Assembly: GCA_913041535.1 (NCBI GenBank)
Contig: CAJWJK010000010.1
Coordinates: 1 to 57,895 of the forward strand
From: an uncultured Alphaproteobacteria bacterium
GTDB lineage: Bacteria; Pseudomonadota; Alphaproteobacteria; VGEJ01
Length of the DNA stretch: 57,895 nucleotides
Reading direction: 5' to 3'
Positions 17,584 through 27,412 of the stretch are shown here, in pieces (the first letter of the stretch is position 1; each line of letters begins with the position of its first letter). The translations under genes were made by a program, and so were the position numbers. The notes under the pieces were generated by a model. The model was given only the letters and a program-made list of their open reading frames with translations, did no database searches and was not told where the DNA came from.

Positions 17584-20007
17584 ATGACAGATGTAATTGC
17601 CCCCCCAAGCTTTCCTGTTTTGCCTCTTCGCGATATCGTCGTATTTCCTCATATGATCGTTCCCTTATTTGTCGGGCGGGAGAAATCCATACATGCGCTT
17701 GATGATGTGATGAGTGAGGATAAACAGATACTGTTAGCTGCTCAAAAAAGTGCCGCGGATGACAACCCTAGTGTTGAAGATATATATCGCGTTGGAACGA
17801 TTGCAGCGGTCTTGCAGTTATTGAAACTACCAGACGGCACTGTCAAGGTTTTGGTTGAAGGTGTAGCGCGTGCACAGATTAAAGAACTTACTGATAATGG
17901 TGAGTTTTTTGAAGCTCGTGCCGATGTCATTGATGATGCAATCCCTGAAACGAGAACCGAAGAAGGAAACGAATTAGAGGCTTTGGCGAGGTCAGTTGTT
18001 AGTCAATTTGAGGACTACGTCAAACTGAATAAGAAGATTCCGCCTGAAGTTCAGGTATCGCTAGGGCAGATTGACGATCCAAGTAAGCTTGCCGATACAA
18101 TTGCATCACATCTTACGCTGAAGGTGGCTGAGAAGCAGGAACTTTTGGAAGTGCGGACTGTAAATGAGAGGTTGGAACGTATCTGTTCACTCATGGAGTC
18201 AGAGATTGGAATGCTCCAAGTGGAGAAGAAGATTCGCGGTAGAGTGAAGCGCCAGATGGAAAAGACTCAGCGGGAATACTACCTCAATGAACAGCTCAAG
18301 GCTATTCAGAAGGAGTTGGGGGAGGGCGAAGATGGGCGTGATGAGCTTGCTGATCTGGAAGAGGCGATAAAGAACACAAAATTTTCAAAAGAGGCACGGG
18401 AGAAGGCATCAAACGAACTCAAGAAATTACGCAATATGAGCCCTATGTCTGCTGAGGCTACGGTGGTTCGTAATTATCTTGATTGGCTCGTTGCTATTCC
18501 CTGGGGAAAGCGTGGGCGTGTGAAAAAGGATATCGTCCGCGCTGAGTGTGTGCTCGATGAGGATCACTACGGCCTTGAGAAAGTTAAAGAGCGAATCATT
18601 GAATATTTAGCGGTTCAGCAGCGCACGAAGAAGATGAAAGGCCCAATTTTGTGTTTGGTTGGAGCCCCTGGTGTTGGAAAGACATCGTTGGGGAAATCTA
18701 TTGCCCGCGCGACAGGTCGGAATTTTGTCAGGATGTCGCTCGGTGGTGTGAGGGATGAGGCGGAAATCCGCGGACATAGGCGCACCTATATTGGATCGCT
18801 TCCGGGCAAAATCATACAATCAATGAAGAAGGCCAAAACAGTCAACCCGCTTTTTCTGTTGGATGAAATTGACAAACTAGGTGCAGATTTTCGAGGTGAT
18901 CCGGCCTCGGCATTATTGGAAGTTCTTGATCCAGAACAAAATGTGGCCTTTAATGACCATTATCTGGAGGTAGATTACGACCTTTCAGAAGTGATGTTTA
19001 TTACGACAGCAAATACTCTTGCCATTCCTCCTGCTCTTTTGGATAGAATGGAAATAATCCGTTTGGCTGGTTATACAGAGGATGAGAAAGTCGAAATTGC
19101 TCAGCGTCATCTTATTGAAAAACAGCGGAAGGCACACGCGCTTAAACCGAATGAATGGAGTATTTCAGAAGATGCGCTACGACATCTTATTCGTTATTAC
19201 ACTCGAGAGGCAGGCGTCCGTAATTTAGAACGTGAAATCGCTAATCTTACTCGCAAGGCAACGCGGGACATTGTAAAGGGTGACACTCAGTCAGTTCGGG
19301 TAACCCGCCGAAATCTAAAGAAGTTTTCCGGTGTTCCACGTTATCGTTTTGGTGAAATGGAAGCTGAAGATCTTGTGGGGGTAACTACGGGGTTGGCTTG
19401 GACGGAAGTCGGTGGTGAACTTTTGACAGTTGAATCAGTTACATTGCCAGGAAAAGGCAAGATGACCATTACTGGTAAGTTGGGCGATGTAATGCAGGAA
19501 TCCGTTCAAGCTGCTGCTAGCTACGTGAGAGCAAATTCGGTTAACTTTGGGGTGCGTCCTACGCGGTTTGAAAAAATTGATACACATATACATGTGCCTG
19601 AAGGTGCGATTCCTAAGGATGGTCCCTCAGCTGGTGTCGCTATGATTACCTCGATTGTGTCAGTATTGTCCCAAAATCCTGTGCGTAGGGATGTGGCTAT
19701 GACAGGTGAAATCACCCTTCGTGGGCGGGTACTGCCCATTGGCGGCTTAAAGGAAAAACTTTTGGCAGCTCTCCGTGGTGGGATTAATACCGTCATTATT
19801 CCAAAAGAAAATGAGAAAGATCTTGCTGAAATACCTGATAACGTGAAACGAGGTCTTGAGATAATACCCGTGCAAGATGTGAGTGAGGTGTTGTCACGAG
19901 CTCTAGTCAAGCCTCTGGTGCCCATAGAATGGAGCGATGATGATGCAGTTGAGGGAGTCACATCGAAGGGAAGTGACGCAACACCGGATGGTGTTGTTGC
20001 CCATTGA
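17584..20007 (+). CDS. lon: ATP-dependent Lon protease
   Basis: The 807-residue cytoplasmic AAA+ protease degrades damaged and regulatory proteins. The N-terminal substrate domain begins [15 protein letters not shown]; Walker A GAPGVGKT is at 360-367 with Walker [10 protein letters not shown] after it; the protease domain has the catalytic dyad Ser682 ([10 protein letters not shown]) and Lys723 ([10 protein letters not shown]). The ATG at 17584 is chosen because GGAG lies just upstream and [17 protein letters not shown] matches family starts; an in-frame upstream start at 17560 is unlikely. It follows clpX by 120 bp and precedes hup. Confidence 0.98.
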   Translation: MTDVIAPPSFPVLPLRDIVVFPHMIVPLFVGREKSIHALDDVMSEDKQILLAAQKSAADDNPSVEDIYRVGTIAAVLQLLKLPDGTVKVLVEGVARAQIKELTDNGEFFEARADVIDDAIPETRTEEGNELEALARSVVSQFEDYVKLNKKIPPEVQVSLGQIDDPSKLADTIASHLTLKVAEKQELLEVRTVNERLERICSLMESEIGMLQVEKKIRGRVKRQMEKTQREYYLNEQLKAIQKELGEGEDGRDELADLEEAIKNTKFSKEAREKASNELKKLRNMSPMSAEATVVRNYLDWLVAIPWGKRGRVKKDIVRAECVLDEDHYGLEKVKERIIEYLAVQQRTKKMKGPILCLVGAPGVGKTSLGKSIARATGRNFVRMSLGGVRDEAEIRGHRRTYIGSLPGKIIQSMKKAKTVNPLFLLDEIDKLGADFRGDPASALLEVLDPEQNVAFNDHYLEVDYDLSEVMFITTANTLAIPPALLDRMEIIRLAGYTEDEKVEIAQRHLIEKQRKAHALKPNEWSISEDALRHLIRYYTREAGVRNLEREIANLTRKATRDIVKGDTQSVRVTRRNLKKFSGVPRYRFGEMEAEDLVGVTTGLAWTEVGGELLTVESVTLPGKGKMTITGKLGDVMQESVQAAASYVRANSVNFGVRPTRFEKIDTHIHVPEGAIPKDGPSAGVAMITSIVSVLSQNPVRRDVAMTGEITLRGRVLPIGGLKEKLLAALRGGINTVIIPKENEKDLAEIPDNVKRGLEIIPVQDVSEVLSRALVKPLVPIEWSDDDAVEGVTSKGSDATPDGVVAH

Positions 20008-20135
20008 TTGACCTCAGGGGGTAATTAGTCTGCAATAATCTGATAAATTGGCTAACAATAAGCGTCAATATCGTATCACGGGGAAGAAATCGTACATTCT
20101 GATGCGAAAAAGGTGGGGATATCTATTTTTTCTCT

Positions 20136-20165
20136 TTGACGTAGGGACTAGGCGGTGGCTAAACT
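20136..20165 (+). promoter_or_regulatory. possible promoter of hup
   Basis: TTGACG at 20136-20141 and TAAACT at 20160-20165, spaced 18 bases, resemble a housekeeping promoter about 85 bp before the hup start. This rests on pattern matching alone. Confidence 0.3.
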
Positions 20166-20250
20166 TTTTCTGTATCTTGGGGATAGCGAATAACGTTAGT
20201 ATGCTTGATACGTACATATTAGGAAAAATTGACTAGCGAGGGGGCGAGCC

Positions 20251-20523
20251 GTGAACAAAAATGATCTGATTGCGGAAGTAGCCGGTAGCGCGGGTCTGTC
20301 TAAGGCAGACGCAACCAAGGCCGTCGACAGCGTATTTGGAGCCATATCCAACAGTTTGGCCCGCGGGTCCGATGTTCGACTAGTCGGATTCGGAACGTTT
20401 AGTGTCGCTAAACGTGCAGCGTCGCAGGGGCGCAATCCACGTACGGGTGAAACCATACGTATAGCGGCTTCCAAGCGTCCTAAGTTTAAGGCTGGTAAAG
20501 CCTTAAAGGATGCCGTGAATTAG
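20251..20523 (+). CDS. hup: HU family DNA-binding protein
   Basis: The 90-residue histone-like protein binds and bends DNA as a dimer. The sequence is textbook: N-terminal [12 protein letters not shown], the dimer core VGFGTFSV near 46-53, and the DNA-binding arm tip [12 protein letters not shown] at about 61-72. The start is a GTG at 20251 preceded by GAGGGGGCGAG, the best ribosome site available. It follows lon, as in most alphaproteobacteria, and precedes tRNA-Val. Confidence 0.97.
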   Translation: MNKNDLIAEVAGSAGLSKADATKAVDSVFGAISNSLARGSDVRLVGFGTFSVAKRAASQGRNPRTGETIRIAASKRPKFKAGKALKDAVN

Positions 20524-20551
20524 GCAGATTACCCTGAGACAGCGCTCTGGT

Positions 20552-20567
20552 CAGTCATCCATGACTG
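20552..20567 (+). terminator. inverted repeat after hup, possible terminator
   Basis: CAGTCAT and ATGACTG form a 7-bp hairpin with a two-base loop, 28 bp after the hup stop. No T-run follows, so a rho-independent terminator is doubtful. Confidence 0.3.
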
Positions 20568-20622
20568 GCTGGAGTGGCTTGTTTCTAGGCTAAATTTGAT
20601 CGTTATTGATTTGCTGCCGAAT

Positions 20623-20699
20623 GGGCGGTTAGCTCAGTCTGGTAGAGCGCCACGTTTACACCGTGGATGTCGGCGGTTCGAGCCCGTCACCGCCCACCA
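20623..20699 (+). tRNA. tRNA-Val (anticodon TAC)
   Basis: A complete 77-base cloverleaf: acceptor GGGCGGT/ACCGCCC, anticodon stem CCACG/CGTGG with loop TTTACAC (TAC), T arm with GGTTCGAGCCC, discriminator A and encoded CCA at 20697-20699. It is the usual last member of the tig-clp-lon-hup neighbourhood. Confidence 0.98.
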
Positions 20700-20797
20700 T
20701 GGTGGGTTGACTGCTTTGCTCAGTTTTGGAGATTCTATCGTTAGCCCTTTCTAAGAATCAGGTCAGGTTCTAAGTTCTGGGTGCGATTAATTTTCGT

Positions 20798-22009
20798 TTG
20801 TATAGGGTTGTTTTGCTTTCACCTCCGCGCCGGCCGCATTTAGCACTATTAATTGCTATAACGGGTCTTGGGCCACTAGCTCTCAATATACTTGTTCCCT
20901 CGATGCCTGGGTTACAGAGAGAGTTTGCCTGCGGGTACGATACCATACAGCTTGCTCTTAGCCTTTTTCTAATGGGATTTGCTATAGCCCAGTTGGTTTA
21001 TGGACCAGCCTCTGATTATTTTGGGCGACGGCCTGTCCTTTTAGTTGGGCTTGGAATATTTCTGGTTGGCACAACGCTATGCGCTTTATCTACAAATGTT
21101 GAGCTTCTTGTAGCTGGCCGCATACTACAAGCACTTGGCGGCTGTGCTGGCGTTGTTATGGGCAGGGCAATGGTGCGGGATCATTATGGTAAGGAAAAAG
21201 CTGTAAGTGCATTAGCGTATGTAACAATGGCAATGGTTATTGCACCGATGCTAGCGCCAACCATTGGTGGCTTTCTTGATACATGGATGGGTTGGCGTGC
21301 AGGTTTCATATTTGTGCTTTGCTGTGGTGGGATAGTACTGGCTGCTATAATATTTTTTCTTTCTGAAACATATACTGGTGAGAAAGAAAAGAGCTACTCC
21401 GCTGCTTATGTTGTAAGTTTAGTGCGGCTTTTGCGTATGCCTAGCTTCTGCGGGTACGCGTTTAACGTTGGATTTACGTCTTCCGTATTTTTTGCGTTTC
21501 TTGGCGGTTCGCCCTATATCATGGTTGAGTTGTTGGGCCGTCCCACTAGTGAGTTTGGGCTCTATTTCATCGTTGTTTCTGGGTTTTACATGTCTGGCAA
21601 TTGGTTGGCTGGTCGTTACTCAATAGTTCTCGGTGCCAACTTTATGATTACTCTTGGGTGCTTTTTGGCAGTAATTGCTTGTGCGAGTCTTTATGGAGTA
21701 ACAATTTATGGCCTATTGTCGCCTGGAATTATGTTCTCAGCTATGGGCGTGATCGCACTAGGAAATGGATTAAGCATGCCGAATGGCATTTCGGCGGGTG
21801 TAAGCGCCGATTCGCGGTACATTGGTGCTGCGTCAGGTCTAATTGGGTTTTTGCAGATGACCATTGGCGCCGGCACCTCCTTCTTAGTTGGTTCTTTAGT
21901 GAGTGAAAGTGCCACTCCGATGGCTGTTGTTATGCTGTCAGCTAGCGTTCTGGCTGCAGTGGCCTTTGGCATTGCAGTTAGATCGAGATACAACGCTAAC
22001 AGCATCTGA
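20798..22009 (+). CDS. MFS transporter, Bcr/CflA drug-resistance type
   Basis: A 403-residue protein (from TTG 20798) with about twelve membrane segments. The early sequence LVPSMPGLQREF and the motif A region YGPASDYFGRRPVLLVGLGIF, then GRILQALGGCAGVVMGRAMVRD, match multidrug efflux carriers of the Bcr/CflA group driven by the proton gradient across the inner membrane. No ATG fits the start; TTG 20798 or TTG 20813 (with AGGG upstream) are the options. Substrate unknown. It stands 98 bp after tRNA-Val and converges on the NIPSNAP gene. Confidence 0.88.
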   Translation: MYRVVLLSPPRRPHLALLIAITGLGPLALNILVPSMPGLQREFACGYDTIQLALSLFLMGFAIAQLVYGPASDYFGRRPVLLVGLGIFLVGTTLCALSTNVELLVAGRILQALGGCAGVVMGRAMVRDHYGKEKAVSALAYVTMAMVIAPMLAPTIGGFLDTWMGWRAGFIFVLCCGGIVLAAIIFFLSETYTGEKEKSYSAAYVVSLVRLLRMPSFCGYAFNVGFTSSVFFAFLGGSPYIMVELLGRPTSEFGLYFIVVSGFYMSGNWLAGRYSIVLGANFMITLGCFLAVIACASLYGVTIYGLLSPGIMFSAMGVIALGNGLSMPNGISAGVSADSRYIGAASGLIGFLQMTIGAGTSFLVGSLVSESATPMAVVMLSASVLAAVAFGIAVRSRYNANSI

Positions 22010-22031
22010 ATTGCAGGTCTTTAGCGTTGTC

Positions 22032-22400
22032 TTACAATTGGTTTTTTACCCGAAGAGCACCTTCTCCTTTGTAAGGTTTGCTGCCGCCGAGTGGTGAGAA
22101 AGAGGCTGGTAGCAAAATACGGTTTTTCATTGTCATAATACATTCAAGTAGGGGTGTCGCATTGGCTATGAACGTTTTATTTTTAAAAAGGCGTGCACGG
22201 CGACGGTCGCGGTCTTGCATATTTTTGTAGCCCCACATATGTACTACTTCACTTAATTCTCCCCCAATGTCGGTTTCCCACATTCCTATAAAGCAGCCTA
22301 GGATCTGAGTTTGGATTTCTAGGCAGCCGTCTTGGTATATTTGTAGAAAGTCAGTTGTTTTTCCGGGATAGCAAACGTATGAACGTTCCTCAATAATCAT
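22032..22400 (-). CDS. NIPSNAP family small protein
   Basis: The 122-residue product begins MIIEERSYVCYPGKTTDFLQ, and continues ILGCFIGMWETDIGGELSEVVHMWGYKNMQDRDRRR, the typical NIPSNAP pattern (E-x-R-x-Y, then a G-x-W-x-x-E-x-G segment and a W-x-Y-x-x-x-x-x-R segment). The fold is a dimeric alpha/beta barrel. Cellular role in bacteria is poorly known. The ATG at 22400 has GAGG six bases upstream, better than an upstream in-frame start at 22439. It converges with the MFS gene (22 bp gap). Confidence 0.8.
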   Translation of the reverse strand: MIIEERSYVCYPGKTTDFLQIYQDGCLEIQTQILGCFIGMWETDIGGELSEVVHMWGYKNMQDRDRRRARLFKNKTFIANATPLLECIMTMKNRILLPASFSPLGGSKPYKGEGALRVKNQL

Positions 22401-22632
22401 TGCCGACCTCAAGTCATTATGCATGGTATAGGTACACACTTTATTTCATGAACAGTGAATTTTCTAATAGTCTATAGACTGAAGACCTAAGCAATAATTG
22501 AAACTTTAGTGCCCATGCTTGGGGAACTGCATTTGGAGGGGTTTGGGGCGTTATGGGTATTGGGTTAGTATGTTTTTAATAGTTCGTTGAATAGTAGGTA
22601 TGATGACTTATGTTTATTAAGGCGTTACTGAA

Positions 22633-23784
22633 ATGAAGGCGCAACAGGACTTTCCCGATCTACATTTGCCGCAGACGCTTGCTGAGTCACATAGTACGGG
22701 GGTGCTTCCATCTCAATCACTTCGTGCCGCAATCGAAAGAGAAGAAATTACGGCGGATCAAGAAATTTCTGAAGAACAGATACAACCGGCAAGCCTTGAT
22801 CTTCGGCTTGGTGATGTTGCGTATCGTGTGCGGGCAAGTTTCCTGCCTGGTCGCAGATGCTCAGTGCGACAGAGAGTAAAAGAGCTTGCAATGCATAGTG
22901 TGGAACTGGGCGACGGCGCTGTTCTGGAGAGAGATTGTGTTTATGTGGTTCCATTGGTTGAAAGGCTCAACCTATCGTCGAATACCTCGGCCATCGCAAA
23001 TCCAAAGAGTTCAACAGGTCGCCTGGATGTTTTTGTACGTCTAATTACAGACTATGGACTCGAGTTTGATCAAGTAGGGCAGGGTTATGCAGGTCCGTTA
23101 TGGGTGGAAGTTGCGCCACGCTCGTTTAGCATCCTTGCTCGTGCTGGATCTCGATTAATGCAATTGCGATTAAAGCGTGGGTCGCCTCGCCGAACGGACG
23201 TGGGTCTTCGGCGTCTCCATGAGTCGGTAGGGTTGGTAGATGATGCATCGGGACCGGCTGATATTAAGGAAGGATTGCTCGCCCTAAGTGTTGATGCTGT
23301 CGGCACGCCATCGTCAGACATTGTGGGTTTTAGAGCTAAAAAGAATACGGGTTTGATAGATCTTGAAAAGGTGAATCAGTACGAGCCAGATGAATTTTGG
23401 GAACCAATTTATTCCAGGGTGCAAAAGGATATCATTCTTAGTCCTAATGATTTTCACATATTGGGTTCAAAAGAGGCAGTTACAGTTCCGTTAGATCACG
23501 CTGCAGAGATGATAGCTTATGATACGTTAGTGGGCGAATTTCGGGTTCATTATGCTGGCTTCTTTGACCCAGGATTTGGGCATCACGATATGGGGGCCGC
23601 AGGTACACGAGCGGTTTTAGAGGTACGATCACATGAGGTGCCGTTTGTGATAGAGGATGGCCAAATAGTGGGTAGGTTGCATTATGAACGCCTTACCGAA
23701 CGTCCCGATAAATTGTATGGAGCAGCTATTGGTTCATCATATCAGGGACAAGGACTAGCTCTCTCAAAACAATTTAAGAGGTGA
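22633..23784 (+). CDS. two-domain 2'-deoxycytidine 5'-triphosphate deaminase
   Basis: A 383-residue cytoplasmic protein of the long alphaproteobacterial Dcd type, made of two tandem dUTPase/Dcd-like barrels. The first half contains QIQPASLDLRLGD (about 54-66) and NPKSSTGRLDVFVRLITDYG; the second half has FHILGSKEAVTVPLDHAAEMIAYD and HYAGFFDPGFGH followed by RAVLEVRSHEVPF. It should deaminate dCTP to dUTP for thymidylate supply. The ATG at 22633 gives the expected N-terminus. tRNA-Asp follows 49 bp downstream. Confidence 0.9.
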   Translation: MKAQQDFPDLHLPQTLAESHSTGVLPSQSLRAAIEREEITADQEISEEQIQPASLDLRLGDVAYRVRASFLPGRRCSVRQRVKELAMHSVELGDGAVLERDCVYVVPLVERLNLSSNTSAIANPKSSTGRLDVFVRLITDYGLEFDQVGQGYAGPLWVEVAPRSFSILARAGSRLMQLRLKRGSPRRTDVGLRRLHESVGLVDDASGPADIKEGLLALSVDAVGTPSSDIVGFRAKKNTGLIDLEKVNQYEPDEFWEPIYSRVQKDIILSPNDFHILGSKEAVTVPLDHAAEMIAYDTLVGEFRVHYAGFFDPGFGHHDMGAAGTRAVLEVRSHEVPFVIEDGQIVGRLHYERLTERPDKLYGAAIGSSYQGQGLALSKQFKR

Positions 23785-23833
23785 TGGTGCTTGCTTGTCC
23801 TGCGGAAGCTGCTTAATTAATATCCGATGGTCT

Positions 23834-23911
23834 GGGGGTGTAGCTCAGTTTGGTTAGAGCGTCGGCCTGTCACGCCGAAGGTCGCGAGTTCGAGTCTCGT
23901 CACTCCCGCCA
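23834..23911 (+). tRNA. tRNA-Asp (anticodon GTC)
   Basis: A 78-base cloverleaf with acceptor GGGGGTG/CACTCCC (one G-T wobble), anticodon stem TCGGC/GCCGA and loop CTGTCAC (GTC), T arm GCGAGTTCGAGTCTCGT, discriminator G and encoded CCA (23909-23911). Confidence 0.98.
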
Positions 23912-23938
23912 ATTATATTAATGATTTTATTTGACTAG

Positions 23939-23956
23939 AGCCGCCTTCGGGTGGCT
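23939..23956 (+). terminator. probable terminator of tRNA-Asp
   Basis: AGCCGCC and GGTGGCT form a 7-bp stem (one G-T pair) closed by a TTCG tetraloop, followed by TTGTTCT. The stable CTTCGG-type loop and position 28 bp after the tRNA support a terminator; the T-run is broken. Confidence 0.6.
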
Positions 23957-23987
23957 TTGTTCTGTTGATCTAACAATTTTATAGGAC

Positions 23988-24386
23988 ATGAAAGGTTTAA
24001 AAATGGGAGACCTAAACGCAAGATCAGACCGCATAATTCTCTTAATTCAATGCAGTGTGAAATCCAACCCTGACGAATTTCAAAAATGGGCTAGGGACCG
24101 TGCATCGAAATACGTCTTCGACCTGAAAGAAGAAAAAAGCATTAGTTATGAATGGTATTTGTCTGATGACAATACAGAGGCGACATTAGTTGAGTCCTTC
24201 GTTGACAGCGATGGCACAATGCAACGCTTATCAAACCATGCAGCAAGCCCCTTAGCGGCTGAGGTATTGGAACGAGTTGATATTAATGGTGTGCTTTGCT
24301 TTGGGAATGCAAAACAAGATCTGATAGATGCACTCACTGCTTGGGGTGCTATTTTTCAACGTCACTATTGTGGATATCATAAATAG
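23988..24386 (+). CDS. antibiotic biosynthesis monooxygenase (ABM)-like small protein
   Basis: The 132-residue product has the beta-alpha-beta pattern of dimeric alpha/beta-barrel proteins: IILLIQCSVKSNPDEFQKWARDR, then SYEWYLSDDNTEATLVESFVDSD and an H-A-A-S-P-L segment. Similar proteins are annotated as quinol monooxygenases, but activity is mostly untested. ATG 23988 has AGGA upstream; ATG 24003 is an alternative with AAAGG upstream. It ends 7 bp before the nuclease gene, so the two may be co-transcribed. Confidence 0.65.
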   Translation: MKGLKMGDLNARSDRIILLIQCSVKSNPDEFQKWARDRASKYVFDLKEEKSISYEWYLSDDNTEATLVESFVDSDGTMQRLSNHAASPLAAEVLERVDINGVLCFGNAKQDLIDALTAWGAIFQRHYCGYHK

Positions 24387-24393
24387 ATGAGAT

Positions 24394-24888
24394 ATGCGTA
24401 CTTTGATTGCTGCTCTGACGTGCCTGGTATTCGCAACTGCTTTCGCAGAAGATTTACACGGGGAAATCAAAGGAAAACCGTACATTATCGACGGTAATAC
24501 AATTAAGATTGAACACCAACGCATTCGGATCCATGGTATTGATGCACCTGAAGCACAGCAGAGATGTACAGATCAACGTGGCCAATGGGATTGCGGATTA
24601 GAGGCCGCCAACGCGCTTAAGTTTTTTTTGGCTGGTAATTGGATTACCTGCATTGAGAAAGATAGAGACCTATACGGACGCATTGTGGCGGTTTGTTATG
24701 TGGGAGAGGTCGGGAGACCTGACGTTGGCGAGACAATGGTAGTTGAGGGCTGGGCGGTTGCTTATCGGAGGTTTTCTATCGCATACCTCGACGAGGAAGA
24801 CGTTGCCAGAAACAAAGGCAGGGGTCTTTGGAGGGGTGATTTCATCGTGCCTTGGGAGTGGCGGCGGGGAAAACGTCTCAATTTCTAA
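24394..24888 (+). CDS. exported thermonuclease (SNase)-like protein
   Basis: A 164-residue protein with an N-terminal Sec signal (MRTLIAALTCLVFATAFA, cleavage before ED). The mature part shows the staphylococcal-nuclease OB fold: IIDGNTIKIEHQRIRIHGIDAPE (binding Asp in IDAPE), the Arg/Glu region CIEKDRDLYGRIVAVCYVG, and GWAVAYRRFS followed by ARNKGRGLWRG. It would cut nucleic acid in the periplasm or outside. Four cysteines could form disulfides. It follows the ABM-like gene after 7 bp. Confidence 0.88.
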   Translation: MRTLIAALTCLVFATAFAEDLHGEIKGKPYIIDGNTIKIEHQRIRIHGIDAPEAQQRCTDQRGQWDCGLEAANALKFFLAGNWITCIEKDRDLYGRIVAVCYVGEVGRPDVGETMVVEGWAVAYRRFSIAYLDEEDVARNKGRGLWRGDFIVPWEWRRGKRLNF

Positions 24889-25160
24889 ATTACAACTAAG
24901 TATACAAGGGTAAAGTCACAGTCGGTTGGGAGTATGCAAGCTAGTTTTGCGCACGGATTACTTGATGCACAAGCCGTCCTTGAATGTCCCTTTTTTTAAT
25001 TTCTGTCTGTTGGCGTGATACGGCTCCCAAGGACCACTTCTTTCTCGGTCTATAATTCTAGGTACGCTATTCTAATCTACAAAAGCATGGTTGAACCTAG
25101 AGAGAGATATCAAGATCTTACCCCAGACGTCGAGGAATGCTTGTGTTTAACTTTCTTAAA

Positions 25161-25586
25161 CTATTCATCGACCGTTTCGCCTGACCCCCCAAATTCTTCG
25201 GGAAAATCCTTGAACTTTGGCAGGTTGTCTCGGAACGGAAGAACGCTTTCGGAATAGTTCACATGCACGCCGGGTTCAAATTTCAAAGAAGGTATTGTGG
25301 CGGCATAAACGTCAACTAAACCGAGAGGGGCATGTCCCGTCATTACATGTCCACCGCAGTTGCTGCAAAATTGCCGTTGGCTCACCTCCGTTTTCTCAAA
25401 TACTTTTAATTTATCACCATCTTGAACCACACGAACGGCTTCTGGCTTCCATAATGTGAAAGCGTTTACTGGGGCGGCTGACCAAGATCTACAAGACGAA
25501 CAATGACAGTACCCCATTCCTACTGGGCTGCCGGTTACCTCGATCTGTATTTGTCCACAAAAACACTGTCCTGTGTGCTTTTTCAT
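25161..25586 (-). CDS. GFA family (CENP-V-like) zinc protein
   Basis: The 141-residue product has the Cys pattern of the glutathione-dependent formaldehyde-activating family: GQCFCGQI at the start, YCHCSSCRSWSAAP (about 27-40), and FCSNCGGHV (about 73-81), enough for two zinc sites. Members may assist formaldehyde or other glutathione adducts, but most are untested. The ATG at 25586 is preceded by AGGAG at 10 bases. It is isolated, with 272 bp downstream to the nuclease gene end and a long empty region upstream. Confidence 0.88.
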   Translation of the reverse strand: MKKHTGQCFCGQIQIEVTGSPVGMGYCHCSSCRSWSAAPVNAFTLWKPEAVRVVQDGDKLKVFEKTEVSQRQFCSNCGGHVMTGHAPLGLVDVYAATIPSLKFEPGVHVNYSESVLPFRDNLPKFKDFPEEFGGSGETVDE

Positions 25587-26135
25587 CAACTAACTACTCC
25601 TAGCTATTAGGGATAAATCGATTGCCTTTATAATAACGTAGCGTTGATTAGAGGTTTTGCTAACGTTCTGTGTAAGTAATCCCTAGTTTTTCCTGATTAG
25701 TACAAGAGCGCGACCGCAATTATCTTTAACATTCTCCGATATGTCTATTGAACACATGGCCGCATTGTACGGCACAATTGCACATAATTTATATTTTTCT
25801 ATGCCATGTTTTCTTTATCATTAAACCCTAAAATAATAGATCATAGTCCAAAATTATGACGGGTTCTATGTCCCTGGACGTCAAATCGGTATCAGTGGAT
25901 GGCGGCTGATAGTCGTATCAGATGGGTTGATACTCTGTTATCAGACTTGGTGGATTATTAGATAGAAACGCAATGTTGATTGAGACGTGAAATTGAGGAA
26001 CTGCCACCTCACGTTGTCTCCTATATTCGGTCATATGGTTATGAATCAGCGTTACCATTTGTGTATGCGACCGCTAATTATCTCTCTGACCTTCTTGATA
26101 TTGATTGCCGTGCCCCTCGGCCAGCTATTTCCGGA
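25587..26135. other. 549-bp region without a convincing gene; contains clustered TATCAG motifs
   Basis: I see no protein-like reading frame of useful length here. The region is AT-rich and between 25890 and 25944 holds five TATCAG/CTGATA-type hexamers in both orientations, including GTATCA and TGATAC seven bases apart (25915-25933). It lies upstream of the GFA gene and beyond the end of the class II aldolase gene. Confidence 0.5.
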
Positions 26136-26915
26136 CTATTCCTTGTAGTCAGGTTGCTCTCGATCGAGAATGCGTTTTAATGCCTCAAAATGGTTTTTGG
26201 CATTGGAGCGGTCGTAGTAGCGGGGGGAGTCCTTAAATTCGGCGATAGTCTTATCGACAATCTCTTGACTTAAAACGTGGAGAGGCTGACCCGTCCACAT
26301 CGCGTATAGCTGCACCTGTGCCACTCGCTCCAGATAATATAAACGATCATATGCTTTAGCTACTGTACGTCCAATGGTGACAGCGCCATGGTTAGCCATG
26401 AGTAAGATAGTCTTATCACCAAGAACCTTCAGTAGACGCTCTCCTTCTGCTGGGTTGGAGGCTGGGCCTGCGTAGTGGTCGTCATAGGCGGTCTGCATGG
26501 ACACTGCTAATTCAGTTTGTCCAACAGGTAAAATGCGCTGGTCTTGTAGACGGGTGAGAGCCGAGGCGAAAGGCATGTGGGTATGCAGAACGCATGAGGC
26601 CTTTTCAGAAAGCCGATGCATAGGCGCATGAATACAATAGCACGAACGTTCAATTTCGCCTTTGCCTAAAAGTAATTCTCCGTCGTAGCTAACTTCCATA
26701 AAGGAACTCGCCGAGACCTCAGACCAATGCAAACCAAACGGAATCTGATAATAACGATCGTCAGTATTTGGTACGGCCAATGTAAAGTGATTAAAGATTC
26801 CTTCATGCAGTCCATCCTTGACTGCTAGACGATGGGCGGCAGCCAAGTCAACCCGCGCTTGCCACTGGGCTGGATCGTGCGCGGAATCTTTACTGGTAAG
26901 TATCGTAAGACTCAT
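26136..26915 (-). CDS. class II aldolase/adducin family protein
   Basis: A 259-residue metal-dependent aldolase or epimerase-like protein. The expected pattern is present: GIFNHFTLAVPN (about 39-50), the zinc-binding pair in CVLHTHMPFASAL (about 108-120), and ILLMANHGAVTIG (about 172-184) supplying the third His. It may act on a sugar phosphate or a decarboxylation substrate; this cannot be resolved. The N-terminus carries an extra segment before the domain, common in adducin-type members. It stands alone with about 500 bp of empty DNA upstream. Confidence 0.88.
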   Translation of the reverse strand: MSLTILTSKDSAHDPAQWQARVDLAAAHRLAVKDGLHEGIFNHFTLAVPNTDDRYYQIPFGLHWSEVSASSFMEVSYDGELLLGKGEIERSCYCIHAPMHRLSEKASCVLHTHMPFASALTRLQDQRILPVGQTELAVSMQTAYDDHYAGPASNPAEGERLLKVLGDKTILLMANHGAVTIGRTVAKAYDRLYYLERVAQVQLYAMWTGQPLHVLSQEIVDKTIAEFKDSPRYYDRSNAKNHFEALKRILDREQPDYKE

Positions 26916-27412
26916 AAACTTTCTCCGAGGTCGGACGGATGTGAGTTATACTCATTGTCTTTTCAGATGAAGATACCTGTCAATAACCGAATTTCATGTG
27001 CCCAAGTAACACCAGGAAACCAATATTATTGCACCTTACCAACATAAGGTGGCCCACTAACAGACAAGCTCAAGTTGTAACTTCTTTTCTGTCGTCATGG
27101 TCTTTGTTTGAAGATATGTTCTTATCCTATGTCATGCGTATAGATGGAAGTTTGACGTTTGCCAATCATCAAGACTGATGAAGGTGAGGAGGCTAAGAAG
27201 AATATGTTACGAGTCTCGTTGGGGTGTAAAGAGAGTACGGAGTATGCATTGCCAAAGGTGGCATTGAGAGAGTGAGGAAACGGTATTTTCCTGCTTTGGA
27301 TCTTGCAGGCTCAAACTGATTTAGACGTCTTCTATACACACAAGGAGAAGCCCTTAGGATAAATGCTATTTGTTAGGGTTTTAAATAGAAAATTGGTTGG
27401 GTACCTTTAATC
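26916..27412. other. 497-bp region without a recognised gene, upstream of the RND operon
   Basis: No credible coding frame was found. A 23-codon frame beginning at the ATG near 27204 follows a good ribosome site (GAGGAGG) but ends in TGA and matches nothing I know; it could be a leader peptide or chance. The stretch probably holds the promoter region of the efflux operon. No repressor gene is adjacent. Confidence 0.4.

Noticed and set aside
19521-19961. Open minus-strand frame of 146 codons over lon
   Set aside because: It is antisense to the conserved Lon protease domain and has no family features.
20048-20236. 62-codon frame between lon and hup
   Set aside because: The start is TTG without a ribosome site, composition is not protein-like, and it covers the likely hup promoter.
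25980-26180. 66-codon frame running into the class II aldolase gene
   Set aside because: It overlaps the 3' end of a solid antisense gene and shows no known pattern.
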